Positions 46,601 through 53,946 of a stretch of 64,000 bases of DNA are shown here, piece by piece. Source of the DNA: Ignavibacteriales bacterium (GTDB taxonomy: Bacteria; Bacteroidota; Ignavibacteria; Ignavibacteriales; Melioribacteraceae); the NCBI GenBank assembly GCA_020635275.1, contig JACKAA010000004.1:186001-250000 (forward strand). The letters are read 5' to 3'. Each line of letters starts with the position of its first letter. Position 1 is the stretch's first letter. Under the pieces are notes generated by a model. That model was not told the DNA's origin and ran no database searches. It saw nothing but the letters and a program-made list of their open reading frames with translations. Both the position numbers and the translations under genes were made by a program.

Positions 46601-47083
46601 TTCTCAAAAGATAATGATGAAAATCAAGATGGTTATTTAGATAAAGGTGAAATTCTTGAACTTAATTTGAATTCAAATTTGGTTGTTTTAAGTTCATGTA
46701 AATCCGGTTTGGGTGAGATTGATAAGTGTGAAGGTGTGCTTGGCATGCAGAAATCTTTTTTTGATGCCGGAGCAAAAAGTGTAATTGTTTCTTTGTGGGA
46801 TGTTAATGATAAATATACTTATTTGTTTATGGAACTATTTTACGAAAATCTTTCAAATGGTTTAAGCAAAAGTGAATCATTGCAAAAAGCAAAAGTTGAG
46901 TTCATTAAAAAATATTCTCCCAATCCTTATTATTGGGCATCATTTGTATTGAGTGGTGATGTATCTAAAATTAATATTGAGGAAGGATCTATAAGTATTA
47001 AGTCTTTTTACTTTTTGGTTGCCATAGGATTTATTCTTCTTGTTTATTTCATATTCAATTCTAAATTATTAAAAAGAAGTTAA
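43685..47083 (+). CDS. TPR-CHAT protease, exported and membrane-anchored
   Basis: This is an 1132-residue protein. It has a signal peptide (residues 1-22) and about a dozen TPR repeats (about 100-690, for example INSELGVSYTYDDQLTKAETHYKIAL read as two helices). A CHAT domain spans about 770-1095, and a single membrane helix near the C-terminus (about 1105-1125) leaves a basic tail KLLKRS. CHAT domains are caspase-like cysteine peptidases; the dyad is His961 (in HISSHSF) and Cys1005 (in LSSCKSG), both intact. The signal peptide and tail place the protease in the periplasm. It is coupled to the anti-sigma gene, so it may process the anti-sigma factor or a secreted partner. That role is inferred. 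Confidence 0.85.
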   Translation: MFRSIILTIIILLSICAESFNAQKIRNVKSEISQKGITESNFNSYLNYLLNSQINFDEEKKFVNQNIKNNLQQNFAEAIILKKQKKFNEAFKKIILQLDKKKKDFKFYQELVWLAKANDKHTLLNNAEINSEDKNLLNGLINYNKGNYEKSLKDLNEFEEQNKSTFEIYFYKSYCLRYLGDYQNALLELNKSEKLLDSNSFHLSQISNAKGSLYYLSDNYEKAKIFFQNANNHSKKFENNIEQIKSLINLAILEDENGQLYEARKLLTDANKIAKNINAFDLIGTINSELGVSYTYDDQLTKAETHYKIALEEFNLINQLDRISVLHNNLGKIYLTMFSYNSALEQFEFGLKSAKENKRSKILNLISLGDVYSNLSNYSKALKYYEDAKNLSKEIKEITLEFEVEMGLGILEYNLGRYKNSLRTFNNAKKLISKNENPFLYANVLHKIGVNEFTLNNFNKAENNFLESSELSQNLGDIYTELTTKLDLANLYFENKQIAKAEKLVKSIQPIINDYNLEYLFTESKFISVKILLKKNQNELAKKELLNVAELSKKLNEYSLQIEANYGLAKILSSQNKIEIAEKYYLEALNLIEENSNELFNNQNIQISHFSKYDEIYSAVTEFYITNNNFKKAFEIIDNSRSRNTFQNLLFHKLSANSEDKNLLNKYFELNWQNKNLSSEESKDSLAAEMEKLKEKFKKANPTLQNYFESNSRSNIADKQNSLKEDEAFVTIYIDDESTQFFTVSNSEITIEKINVGRNEIVKLISEISPYYSSDSTTTEIIFNQDLFAYNSKKSNELYQKVFKKLFDQMEKKKIILSLPNELLNFPLETLVTNFNSENSAYEYDKMNYLIEQFEISYSPSLNIFSTLQKVKENEYANNLLVGDPIVDNNDFYVSFRSSIINENPGFSRSIKLNPLKYSEEEINSISSILENSENLISQEATENNFKKFAPNSNIIHISSHSFLIDQQPFIVFSKDNDENQDGYLDKGEILELNLNSNLVVLSSCKSGLGEIDKCEGVLGMQKSFFDAGAKSVIVSLWDVNDKYTYLFMELFYENLSNGLSKSESLQKAKVEFIKKYSPNPYYWASFVLSGDVSKINIEEGSISIKSFYFLVAIGFILLVYFIFNSKLLKRS

Positions 47084-47124
47084 AATAAAGTTTTCAAAAA
47101 AAAATTTTAGACTTGAGTCTCAAA

Positions 47125-47169
47125 ATTAAAAAGCCCGAAAACAGCTTAAATTCGCTATAATCGGGCTTT
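47125..47169 (-). terminator. Hairpin terminator, best read on the minus strand
   Basis: AAAGCCCGA (47130-47138) pairs perfectly with TCGGGCTTT (47161-47169). On the minus strand the stem is followed by TTAATTTTG. On the plus strand it lies 46 bp after the CHAT gene but lacks a T run. It may stop transcription from both sides between the convergent CHAT and MFS genes. The 47084-47407 gap otherwise holds only the repeat and the AT-rich hairpins listed here. Confidence 0.65.
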
Positions 47170-47181
47170 GAAAAATACGGG

Positions 47182-47274
47182 CGGAGAGGGCGGGATTCGT
47201 TGAAATCTTAAAAAAATTTTAAAAATAGCTTAAAAACGAAACATTCCAAAATTTGATGTATAAAAAGTATCCAA
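47182..47274. repeat. Direct repeat copy 1 with a tRNA-3'-end-like core
   Basis: This 93-bp stretch aligns without gaps to 57328-57420 at 73 of 93 positions by my count, and the first 24 bases are identical. Bases 1-18 (CGGAGAGGGCGGGATTCG) read on the other strand as the 3' part of a T arm and acceptor stem of a tRNA, probably of the serine type. The rest of a tRNA is absent. It may be an attachment-site relic. Confidence 0.65.
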
Positions 47275-47348
47275 TGCATAATTTTTAAGTTTTGTAATAA
47301 TTCGTCAAATTTTTCGCAATAAATTCATAGACAAAGTTGAAAATTAAT

Positions 47349-47391
47349 ATATGAAAATTTCATATTCAAATAATATAAATTTATTTGAATA
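47349..47391 (-). terminator. AT-rich hairpins after the MFS transporter gene
   Basis: Two inverted repeats overlap by a few bases: ATATGAAA / TTTCATAT with a 1-base centre (47349-47365) and TATTCAAATAA / TTATTTGAATA with a 7-base loop (47363-47391). They start 17 bp downstream of the minus-strand stop at 47408. With only A-T rich stems they may be weak terminators or mRNA 3' stabilisers of the RpiR operon. Confidence 0.5.
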
Positions 47392-47407
47392 TTATTTACT
47401 TATTAAA

Positions 47408-48682
47408 TTATAAACTTACTTTTCCTTTTCGGGATTTCCACCATAGATAATAAGTTAATAAAGCACTTATTAAGGCCATTGAAAGCAATAAAATTAGTAT
47501 GGGAGTTAATTCTTGATTATACTTTGTGTACAACCAGCCAATAATTTCTTCTTGGAAAATTGGCCCAATTGAACCAGTTCCGTTTATAATTCCTGCAGCA
47601 GTAAGTGCACCTCTTTTAGAACCTACATCAATTGCACCAACACCAGATATCAGTGAGTCGGGACCGTATAACATAAATCCGGCAATTCCTAAAGATATAG
47701 TAAAAAATAATAGGTCTGATTCACCTTTTAAATACATTAAAATAAATGCAAATGCCATAAGAGTAAGCATTATTGCTGAAATTAAAGATCTTCTTCCTTT
47801 AAATATTTTATCAGAAGCGACACCGGCAAATAGAACCCCAGCAAATCCGGCTAAATCAAAAACAACTGATAAATAGCCTGCATTACTTGCTTCCATTGCA
47901 AAATTTTTATTAAGAAAAAATGGAACCCAGCTCCACAAAGCATATCGTAAAAATTTAATTGTAAAGTAAATTAATCCCATTGTAATTACAGTTGACCAAA
48001 CATCTTTCGACCAGCCTAATTTTCCTGATGGATCATCATCTTGTTCACAAGAGTCATCATTATCTTTAATTGACTCAAGTCCAACGTCCTCGGGACGATT
48101 TGGATGCATAAATAATACAATGAACCAGATTATTAATAATACTATTGAAGCTCCAAAAAAGGACCATCTCCATCCAAACTCACCAAGCATGTAAGCAGCA
48201 AAAGAAGTAGAAATAACAGATCCAACTTGATAACATGTAGCCCAAAATCCCAATATGGTTCCGCGTTTTTTCCTGCTAAACCAAAAAGCCAAAGAGCCAA
48301 TACATCCCGGCCAGCCTGTGCCTTGGGCTAATCCATTTAATGAAAGAAAAAGTAGAATGGTCCAAAAACTATTTGAAATTCCAAATACAAAATTACATGT
48401 TAGTGAAATTCCCATACCAATAAGCAATAATAATTTTGGTCCAAGTTTTCTTCCAAAATAAGCGCTGGAATATTGACCAACCATATAAAAAATTAAATAT
48501 GCTGTCCCGAGATGAGCTAAATCTAAAGCTGTAAAATTTAATGAATCTGCAAGCGGACTTTTAACAACGTAGAATGCTTTTCTTGCGAAATAATAACCGA
48601 CATATGCCAGCCATGTTGCACTAAAGATTTTTATTTGCCAATATTTAAGCGAATTTTTTTTAACCGATATATTTTTAATCAA
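47408..48682 (-). CDS. MFS transporter of the organophosphate:phosphate antiporter (OPA) type
   Basis: This is a 424-residue protein with twelve hydrophobic segments. The start TWLAYVGYYFARKAFYVVKSPL, then FYMVGQYSSAYFGRKLGPK and GLAQGTGWPGCIGSLAFWF, match the GlpT/UhpT/PgtP family as I know it. That family swaps organic phosphates such as glycerol 3-phosphate or hexose phosphate for inorganic phosphate. An acidic loop (residues about 205-225, DNDDSCEQDDDPSGKLGW) divides the halves. The start is TTG at 48682, two bases after the preceding stop, so translation is coupled. It is the last gene of the minus-strand operon that starts with the RpiR regulator. It probably imports the operon's substrate, perhaps a phosphorylated or otherwise anionic compound. 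Confidence 0.82.
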   Translation of the reverse strand: MIKNISVKKNSLKYWQIKIFSATWLAYVGYYFARKAFYVVKSPLADSLNFTALDLAHLGTAYLIFYMVGQYSSAYFGRKLGPKLLLLIGMGISLTCNFVFGISNSFWTILLFLSLNGLAQGTGWPGCIGSLAFWFSRKKRGTILGFWATCYQVGSVISTSFAAYMLGEFGWRWSFFGASIVLLIIWFIVLFMHPNRPEDVGLESIKDNDDSCEQDDDPSGKLGWSKDVWSTVITMGLIYFTIKFLRYALWSWVPFFLNKNFAMEASNAGYLSVVFDLAGFAGVLFAGVASDKIFKGRRSLISAIMLTLMAFAFILMYLKGESDLLFFTISLGIAGFMLYGPDSLISGVGAIDVGSKRGALTAAGIINGTGSIGPIFQEEIIGWLYTKYNQELTPILILLLSMALISALLTYYLWWKSRKGKVSL

Positions 48683-48684
48683 TA

Positions 48685-49548
48685 TTATTCTGATTTTTTT
48701 GAATGAGGAATAACAATTTTATTTAACCAATTTACAAATTCAAGCTGTCTTATTTTATCATCAATCACATCTTCATCAATTCCATATTTCCAACGAAGAT
48801 CTTTATTATTTTTGTTTTCAAAAATCTTTTCTAAATCATTAACAAAAACCATTAAATCTTCTTTTGATTGAAAGTAATTTTGCTTAATTAATTTTTCTTC
48901 ACGTGCAATTATTAAACGAGCAACTTCATGCAGATCATATTCTGGGTGATATTGAGGAGCCCAAAAAATTCCTTTTTTATGTTTTACCTCAACAGCCTGC
49001 ACTTTAGTAAAATCATTTGAGGCAAGCCATTTACCTCCTTCAGGAAGTTTTGTAATTTCATCATCATGACTGATAAAACCATCAAAAACCGGAGGCTTTC
49101 CTTCATACATCGGATGATTAAGACCTTCTTCTGTTAAAAAGACTTTCCTAGCTAATCCCATTTCTCTTCCTTTTGGATTAGGCTTAACTTCACCGCCGGC
49201 AGCATACACAGCTATTTGAGCAGCCCAGCAACTTCCAAATTGAGGAACTCCAACTTCATATGAATCTTTGCATAAATCAACCATTTTTGTTACTCTTTCA
49301 TCATGATCATGATACACTGTTAAATTACAGCCTGGCCATAAGACTCCATCATATTTATCTAATTCTTTACCTTTAGGTAAAACAACACCGGGATCACTTG
49401 AATAAAATATATCATATTTCGCATTCGGCATATGTTGTAATAGTAATTTTGCATATAACTCACCGGCTTTCGTCATACCCACTTCATCAAATTGATCTCT
49501 ACTTGGTTTAGGATATCCATCTATAATTAGAAAACGTAATTGACTCAT
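48685..49548 (-). CDS. Class I glutamine amidotransferase-like protein
   Basis: This 287-residue cytoplasmic protein has the GATase1 fold. The catalytic triad is visible: Cys107 in FGSCWAAQ, His201 and Glu203 in QYHPEYD. Such domains release ammonia from glutamine or, in free-standing forms such as PuuD, hydrolyse gamma-glutamyl amides. No synthetase partner is in the operon, so a stand-alone hydrolase is likely. A helical tail (about residues 220-287) is added to the usual domain. It starts 4 bp after the HAD gene and ends 2 bp before the MFS gene. The substrate is not known; linkage to aldehyde and alcohol dehydrogenases recalls polyamine-type routes, but that is only an analogy. Confidence 0.75.
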   Translation of the reverse strand: MSQLRFLIIDGYPKPSRDQFDEVGMTKAGELYAKLLLQHMPNAKYDIFYSSDPGVVLPKGKELDKYDGVLWPGCNLTVYHDHDERVTKMVDLCKDSYEVGVPQFGSCWAAQIAVYAAGGEVKPNPKGREMGLARKVFLTEEGLNHPMYEGKPPVFDGFISHDDEITKLPEGGKWLASNDFTKVQAVEVKHKKGIFWAPQYHPEYDLHEVARLIIAREEKLIKQNYFQSKEDLMVFVNDLEKIFENKNNKDLRWKYGIDEDVIDDKIRQLEFVNWLNKIVIPHSKKSE

Positions 49549-49552
49549 AATT

Positions 49553-50305
49553 TTATATATCCTTTAATTTTTCAATTAATTTTGGTAATTCTTTATAGTT
49601 CTCAAAATATCCATCTGGTCTATTTCTATCACTGCCGCGATCAAGTGCTGCAAGACATAAAATTGAATGCATTCCCATTTTTTCCGGACCTAAAATATCA
49701 TTATGCTCTCTATCTCCGATGTGAGCAATTTCATTAAATTCTAAACCCATATTATTCTTAGCAGCATGGAAAACACACTCAGCAGGCTTTGAACAGCCAA
49801 CTTCATCAGAAAAAATAAATGTTGAGAAGTATTGTAAAAGTCCTTCATCTTCAAGAAGTTTTCTTAAAGCTCTGCCAGGACTAAATATTGCATCTGAAAT
49901 TACACCAAGTTTATAATTTTTACTTAATTCCTTTATTGCCTCATGAACTCCATCAATAAAATTTGGTCTGAATTCCAATTCCATTTCTTCATGAAGTTTA
50001 ACAAGCTCGTCTAATTCATTTGAAGGCAAAGTTACATTTATACCTTTTAAAACAATTTCAAGTCGTTCTTTAACTTTCCAAGTTATATGATGTTCATGCC
50101 AAACTTTTCTAAATGCAGCATCTTGTGCATCATAAGCTGCGTTTACTTTTTCTTGCGAAACACTTTGATGTTGATTTACAAATTGATGTACTAATAATCT
50201 TCTTTCAACAGCTTTTGTTGGTCTGCCGGCTGCTTTTCTTTTAGGTTCATCGGAATCGTCAATAAATACGGTATCCCAAAGATCAAATGTAATTCCTTTG
50301 ATCAT
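49553..50305 (-). CDS. HAD-superfamily protein
   Basis: This 250-residue protein has the haloacid dehalogenase fold. Motif I is TFDLWDTVF: the nucleophile Asp8 is present, but the usual second Asp (position +2) is Trp10, as in some dehalogenase-like or otherwise atypical HAD proteins. Motif II is in LGVISDA, motif III is Lys in CSKPAE, and motif IV is HIGDREHNDILGP. A helical cap lies between residues about 20 and 110. Loss of the +2 Asp argues against a standard phosphatase. It lies between the Fe-ADH gene and the amidotransferase gene, 16 and 4 bp away, and probably handles an intermediate of the same pathway. The exact reaction is unknown. Confidence 0.8.
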   Translation of the reverse strand: MIKGITFDLWDTVFIDDSDEPKRKAAGRPTKAVERRLLVHQFVNQHQSVSQEKVNAAYDAQDAAFRKVWHEHHITWKVKERLEIVLKGINVTLPSNELDELVKLHEEMELEFRPNFIDGVHEAIKELSKNYKLGVISDAIFSPGRALRKLLEDEGLLQYFSTFIFSDEVGCSKPAECVFHAAKNNMGLEFNEIAHIGDREHNDILGPEKMGMHSILCLAALDRGSDRNRPDGYFENYKELPKLIEKLKDI

Positions 50306-50321
50306 AAATTTGTATTCCTCA

Positions 50322-51473
50322 TTAGATTAATTTTTTAATTATTTTTGTTACGTCACCAGGCATAACTGGCTTTGGGTTTAAAGGTTTACAAGGATCTTCC
50401 ATTGCATAAGCTTCAATTCCTTCAATATCTTCTTCTTTAACTCCAATATTTTTTAGGTCTGTAGGCATTCCTACTTTTACTAACCAATTTTCAATTGCTG
50501 AAATAACAGAATTTGCATTATTTTCAACACCAAGTAAAGTTCCAAGTGATGCTAATTTTTTGTTTACTTTTTCGTCAGTTGCATTAAACTTCATTACCTC
50601 AACAAGAACAGCAGCATTTGCCAATCCATGATGAGTATCATAATATACACTTAATGCGTGAGCTATCGAATGGTTTATTCCAAGACCTTTTTGAAATGCA
50701 GTTGCTCCCATTGCAGAAGCTAATAACATTTCGCCTCTTGCAGCAACATTATTTCCATCTTCAACAACAATTGGTAAAAATTTGAAACATTTGTAAATCC
50801 CTTCTTTAGCTATTGCATCAGCTATTGGATGAAATACATCCATTATGTAAGCTTCAAGATTATGAACGAATGCGTCAACACCGGTTGCTGCTGTAAGATT
50901 TTCAGGCAATAGCAAAGTTACTTCCGGATCAAGAACAGCAATATCCGGCATCATTTTAGGTGCAAAAATAATTGTTTTCTTATTTGTTGATTTTACAGTA
51001 ATTACACTGCTTCTTCCAACTTCACTTCCAGTTCCGGCGGTTGTAGGAATTGCAAAAAAGGGAGGCATTTCATTTACTATATATTTATCACCACCTTTTG
51101 AATCATCTAACTTTTCTAATGGCTCATTATGAGTTGCGGTTACTTTAATTGTTTTACCAACGTCAATAGGTGAACCGCCTCCAAGTGCAACAATAAAATC
51201 ACAATTATTTTGTTTATAAATATAAGTTGCATCAACTACATTTTGTTCTGTTGGATTTGAAACAACATCACTGTAACTAAAAATATTAATATTTTGTTCT
51301 GAAAAATATGATCTTAATTTTTCAGCTAATCCAATCTTCTCAATTCCTTGGTCAGTTACAAGCAATCCTCTTTTTAAACCTTTACCTTTAATAATTTTTG
51401 GTAAATCGGCAATTGCGCCAGGACCATACTCAATTCGAGTTGGGTAATTATATGTGTGTCTTAAAAGTGGCAT
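50322..51473 (-). CDS. Iron-containing alcohol dehydrogenase
   Basis: This 383-residue cytoplasmic enzyme is of the group III (Fe-ADH) family. GGGSPIDVGK (about residues 98-107) binds the NAD(P) phosphates, and TTAGTGSEV is family-specific. The metal ligands are Asp200 and His204 in VDAFVHNLEAY, His268 in GINHSIAHAL, and His282 in DTHHGLANA, with the 4-64-14 spacing seen in FucO-like enzymes. It interconverts an alcohol and an aldehyde or a ketone. A GGAGC ribosome site precedes ATG at 51473. It follows the aldehyde dehydrogenase gene by 26 bp, so an alcohol could be oxidised to an aldehyde and then to an acid by the pair. Confidence 0.9.
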   Translation of the reverse strand: MPLLRHTYNYPTRIEYGPGAIADLPKIIKGKGLKRGLLVTDQGIEKIGLAEKLRSYFSEQNINIFSYSDVVSNPTEQNVVDATYIYKQNNCDFIVALGGGSPIDVGKTIKVTATHNEPLEKLDDSKGGDKYIVNEMPPFFAIPTTAGTGSEVGRSSVITVKSTNKKTIIFAPKMMPDIAVLDPEVTLLLPENLTAATGVDAFVHNLEAYIMDVFHPIADAIAKEGIYKCFKFLPIVVEDGNNVAARGEMLLASAMGATAFQKGLGINHSIAHALSVYYDTHHGLANAAVLVEVMKFNATDEKVNKKLASLGTLLGVENNANSVISAIENWLVKVGMPTDLKNIGVKEEDIEGIEAYAMEDPCKPLNPKPVMPGDVTKIIKKLI

Positions 51474-51499
51474 ATTATAGCTCCAAATAAAATTTTATT

Positions 51500-52891
51500 C
51501 TAATGTTTAATTTTTAAATGATATGATTTTGGTCTTGTTAATTGTTCGTATCCGACTTTTGAAAGTGAACAACCTCTTCCAGAATCTTTAACTCCAACCC
51601 AGCTTAAGTATGGATCAAGATAATCACAGCGATTCATAAACCATGTGCCGGTATTAACTTGATTTCCAATTTTTATTGCTTCATCTTGATTTTCTGTCCA
51701 AATTGAAGCTGTTAAACCATAAGGACTATCATTCATTAATTTTAATGCTTCATCATCATTTTTCACTTTCATAATTCCAACAACCGGTCCAAAAGTTTCA
51801 TCATACATTACATTCATTTTATGATTTACATCTAATAAAACTTGCGGGGCAAGATAATTTGTACCAGTTTTTGCATTTGGAAATAATGATTCATCAATCA
51901 TTGCTCGTGCACCGGCATCTTCAGCTTGTTTTATATGTTGTCTTACTAATTCAGCTCCACTTCTTTTTGCAACTGGGCCCAATGTTGTATCTGGATCAAG
52001 AGGATTTCCTAACTTATAAGTTTTGGTTAAATCAATAAATCCTGAAACAAATTTATCATAAACTGATTCATGAACATAAATTCTTTCAATACCGCAGCAA
52101 GACTGACCAGAATTAAAGAAAGAACCATCAACTAAATTTTCAACAGCATAATTTAAATCAGCATCTGGCATAACATATGCAGGATCTTTTCCACCTAACT
52201 CCAAACCAACACCAATAAATCTATTTGCTGCAACTTTTTGAATTTCGTATCCTCCTTTGACTGAGCCAGTAAAAGCGACAAAATTAATTCTTGAATCCAT
52301 AATAACTTTTGAAGTATCTTCATGAGTTAAATGTAAATATTGAAATAAACCTTCAGGCAGTCCGCTCTGTTTAAATGCTTCATAAAATCTTTCAGCTACT
52401 AATGGAGTTTGTGCTGAGTGCCTTAGTATTACTGCATTGCCCGCTAAGAGTGCCGGAACAATGCTATTAACAGCAATTAAATAAGGATAATTCCAAGCAG
52501 GAACAACAAATACAATTCCCAAAGGTTCACGTTTTATGTATCTATTGAATCCTTCTTTTTCTTCAACAAAAATATCAGTTAAAGATGATTCAGCTAAATC
52601 CAACATTCCAAGAGTACGTTCTATTGTTCCTCTAACTTCTCCGGGAGAATATTTAATAGGTCGACCCATTTGCCAAGTTAATTCTTCGCAAATTCTTTTT
52701 TCATTGTTTTTAAATGCATCAACAAATTTACTAATGTAACTTTTTCTTTTTGAAATAGATGTTTCTCTCCATTCAAGTTGAGCTTTTTCCGCTAATTTCA
52801 ATGTTGTCTCAATGTCACTGCTATTATGAAGTTTGCCTTCATAATATATACTTGAGTCGATAGGTGAGATAACTTTAAATGTTTGTTCCAT
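51500..52891 (-). CDS. NAD(P)-dependent aldehyde dehydrogenase
   Basis: This is a 463-residue enzyme of the ALDH superfamily. The catalytic Cys265 lies in NSGQSCCGIER and the general base Glu231 in GLELGGKDPA. PAWNYPYLIAVN (about 131-142) holds the conserved Asn, and FTGSVKGG binds the cofactor. It oxidises an aldehyde to a carboxylate. The start at ATG 52891 is preceded by GAGGGAAA; a TTG two codons upstream (52897) is too close to that site. It is the first structural gene after the RpiR regulator. Its closest known relatives by general pattern are succinate-semialdehyde or lactaldehyde type enzymes, but the substrate is not fixed by the sequence. Confidence 0.9.
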   Translation of the reverse strand: MEQTFKVISPIDSSIYYEGKLHNSSDIETTLKLAEKAQLEWRETSISKRKSYISKFVDAFKNNEKRICEELTWQMGRPIKYSPGEVRGTIERTLGMLDLAESSLTDIFVEEKEGFNRYIKREPLGIVFVVPAWNYPYLIAVNSIVPALLAGNAVILRHSAQTPLVAERFYEAFKQSGLPEGLFQYLHLTHEDTSKVIMDSRINFVAFTGSVKGGYEIQKVAANRFIGVGLELGGKDPAYVMPDADLNYAVENLVDGSFFNSGQSCCGIERIYVHESVYDKFVSGFIDLTKTYKLGNPLDPDTTLGPVAKRSGAELVRQHIKQAEDAGARAMIDESLFPNAKTGTNYLAPQVLLDVNHKMNVMYDETFGPVVGIMKVKNDDEALKLMNDSPYGLTASIWTENQDEAIKIGNQVNTGTWFMNRCDYLDPYLSWVGVKDSGRGCSLSKVGYEQLTRPKSYHLKIKH

Positions 52892-52921
52892 AAACAATTT
52901 CCCTCTAATTATAGATCTAAA

Positions 52922-53719
52922 CTACTTTTTCCTTTTTGACAGTTTATTTTTAATTTCCTGTAAAATCAATTCCAATAATGCTAATTGCGAAATTCTTGAC
53001 TGGCAAGAAAAACTTCCTAAAAGATTATCCGGCACACTTGTGTGCAAAACATATTTTGCATATTGTGTAAGTGGCGATGATAAAAAATTAGTTAATGCAA
53101 TTGTTACCAAATCATATTCATTTGCTGCTTTTAATGCTGAAACGATTTCATTTGTTTCGCCTGAATGTGAAATTGCAAATACAACATCCTTACTATTTAA
53201 AGTAGGGATAATATTTTGTATTATCGATCGATCACTAATATAACTGCTGTAAATGCCTAATACGCAAAGAGAATCATTAAAGATATAGCCAACTCCGGCT
53301 GCTCCTCCAATACCAACAATTATCATTCTATTTGACTTTATAATTTTATCAGCAATAATTTTTAATGTGTCTGCTTCTAAATTGTTAATCGTAAAATCAA
53401 TTTGCTGCTTTAAGTTATATAAAAACGCTTGAGTAGTACTTTCAGTATTGCTGCTTTGTTCAACTTCTTTTATTAAACTCTTGCCGCTTCTTAAAAGTTC
53501 AGGAACTAATGCTGTTTTAAATTCATTAAAAGTCTGGTAGCCAATAGAACGGCAAAATCTAATAACGGTTGCATCACTTGTTTTGCATCTTTCGGCAATT
53601 CCTTGCGTTGTTAAAAGTACAACTTCATCAATATGTTTTTGAACAAACTCAGCAACTGTCTTTTCACTTTTGCTAAGGTGGTTAAATCTTTTGTTGATCA
53701 AGTTTAACGGACTATTCAT
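52922..53719 (-). CDS. RpiR/MurR-family transcriptional regulator with SIS domain
   Basis: This is a 265-residue regulator. Residues about 1-77 are the HTH_6 domain (LSKSEKTVAEFVQKH, then TTQGIAERCKTSDATVIRFCRSIGYQTFNEFK). Residues about 115-250 form the SIS sugar-isomerase fold that binds phosphosugars (RMIIVGIGGAAGVGYIF, VVFAISHSGETNEIV). RpiR proteins sense sugar phosphates or related anionic metabolites. It heads the minus-strand operon and ends 31 bp before the aldehyde dehydrogenase start. Two TGTA/TACA inverted repeats at 53789-53836, 70-120 bp upstream of its start, are candidate operators. Its presence suggests a phosphorylated sugar or sugar-like compound as inducer. Confidence 0.88.
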   Translation of the reverse strand: MNSPLNLINKRFNHLSKSEKTVAEFVQKHIDEVVLLTTQGIAERCKTSDATVIRFCRSIGYQTFNEFKTALVPELLRSGKSLIKEVEQSSNTESTTQAFLYNLKQQIDFTINNLEADTLKIIADKIIKSNRMIIVGIGGAAGVGYIFNDSLCVLGIYSSYISDRSIIQNIIPTLNSKDVVFAISHSGETNEIVSALKAANEYDLVTIALTNFLSSPLTQYAKYVLHTSVPDNLLGSFSCQSRISQLALLELILQEIKNKLSKRKK

Positions 53720-53788
53720 TGTAATATTCCAATATATTTTTTTGAATTAAATACTACATACAAAATCAATAATTCTTTATAAAGGAAA

Positions 53789-53836
53789 TGTAGTAAATAC
53801 AACAAAAAAAAATAAAAATTGTAAAGACTGCTACAA
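53789..53836. promoter_or_regulatory. Candidate operators of the RpiR-type regulator
   Basis: TGTAGTAAATACA (53789-53801) is TGTA-N5-TACA, and TTGTA-N8-TACAA lies at 53819-53836. Both stand upstream of the RpiR gene, with centres 32-33 bp apart, about three helical turns. RpiR-type operators of the form TGTA...TACA are known. The assignment here is inferred from position only. Confidence 0.4.
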
Positions 53837-53903
53837 AATAATAACTAATATTATTACTGTCAATGAACATTAATTATTCTATGAAGGAATTGTAAACTGT
53901 GAA

Positions 53904-53929
53904 AATATTAACAATTATTTGTTAATATT
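53904..53929 (-). terminator. Hairpin terminator after the propeller-phosphoesterase gene
   Basis: AATATTAACAA (53904-53914) pairs perfectly over 11 bp with TTGTTAATATT (53919-53929) around a 4-base loop. It lies 18 bp past the stop of the minus-strand gene at 53947 and is followed on that strand by TTTC. It separates that gene from the RpiR operon. Confidence 0.65.
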
Positions 53930-53946
53930 CATGTAATGTGTTAAGC

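Noticed and set aside
47182..47205. A tRNA gene at the direct repeats
   Set aside because: Only about 18 bases resemble a tRNA 3' end; no anticodon arm or D arm follows on the minus strand, so there is no functional tRNA.
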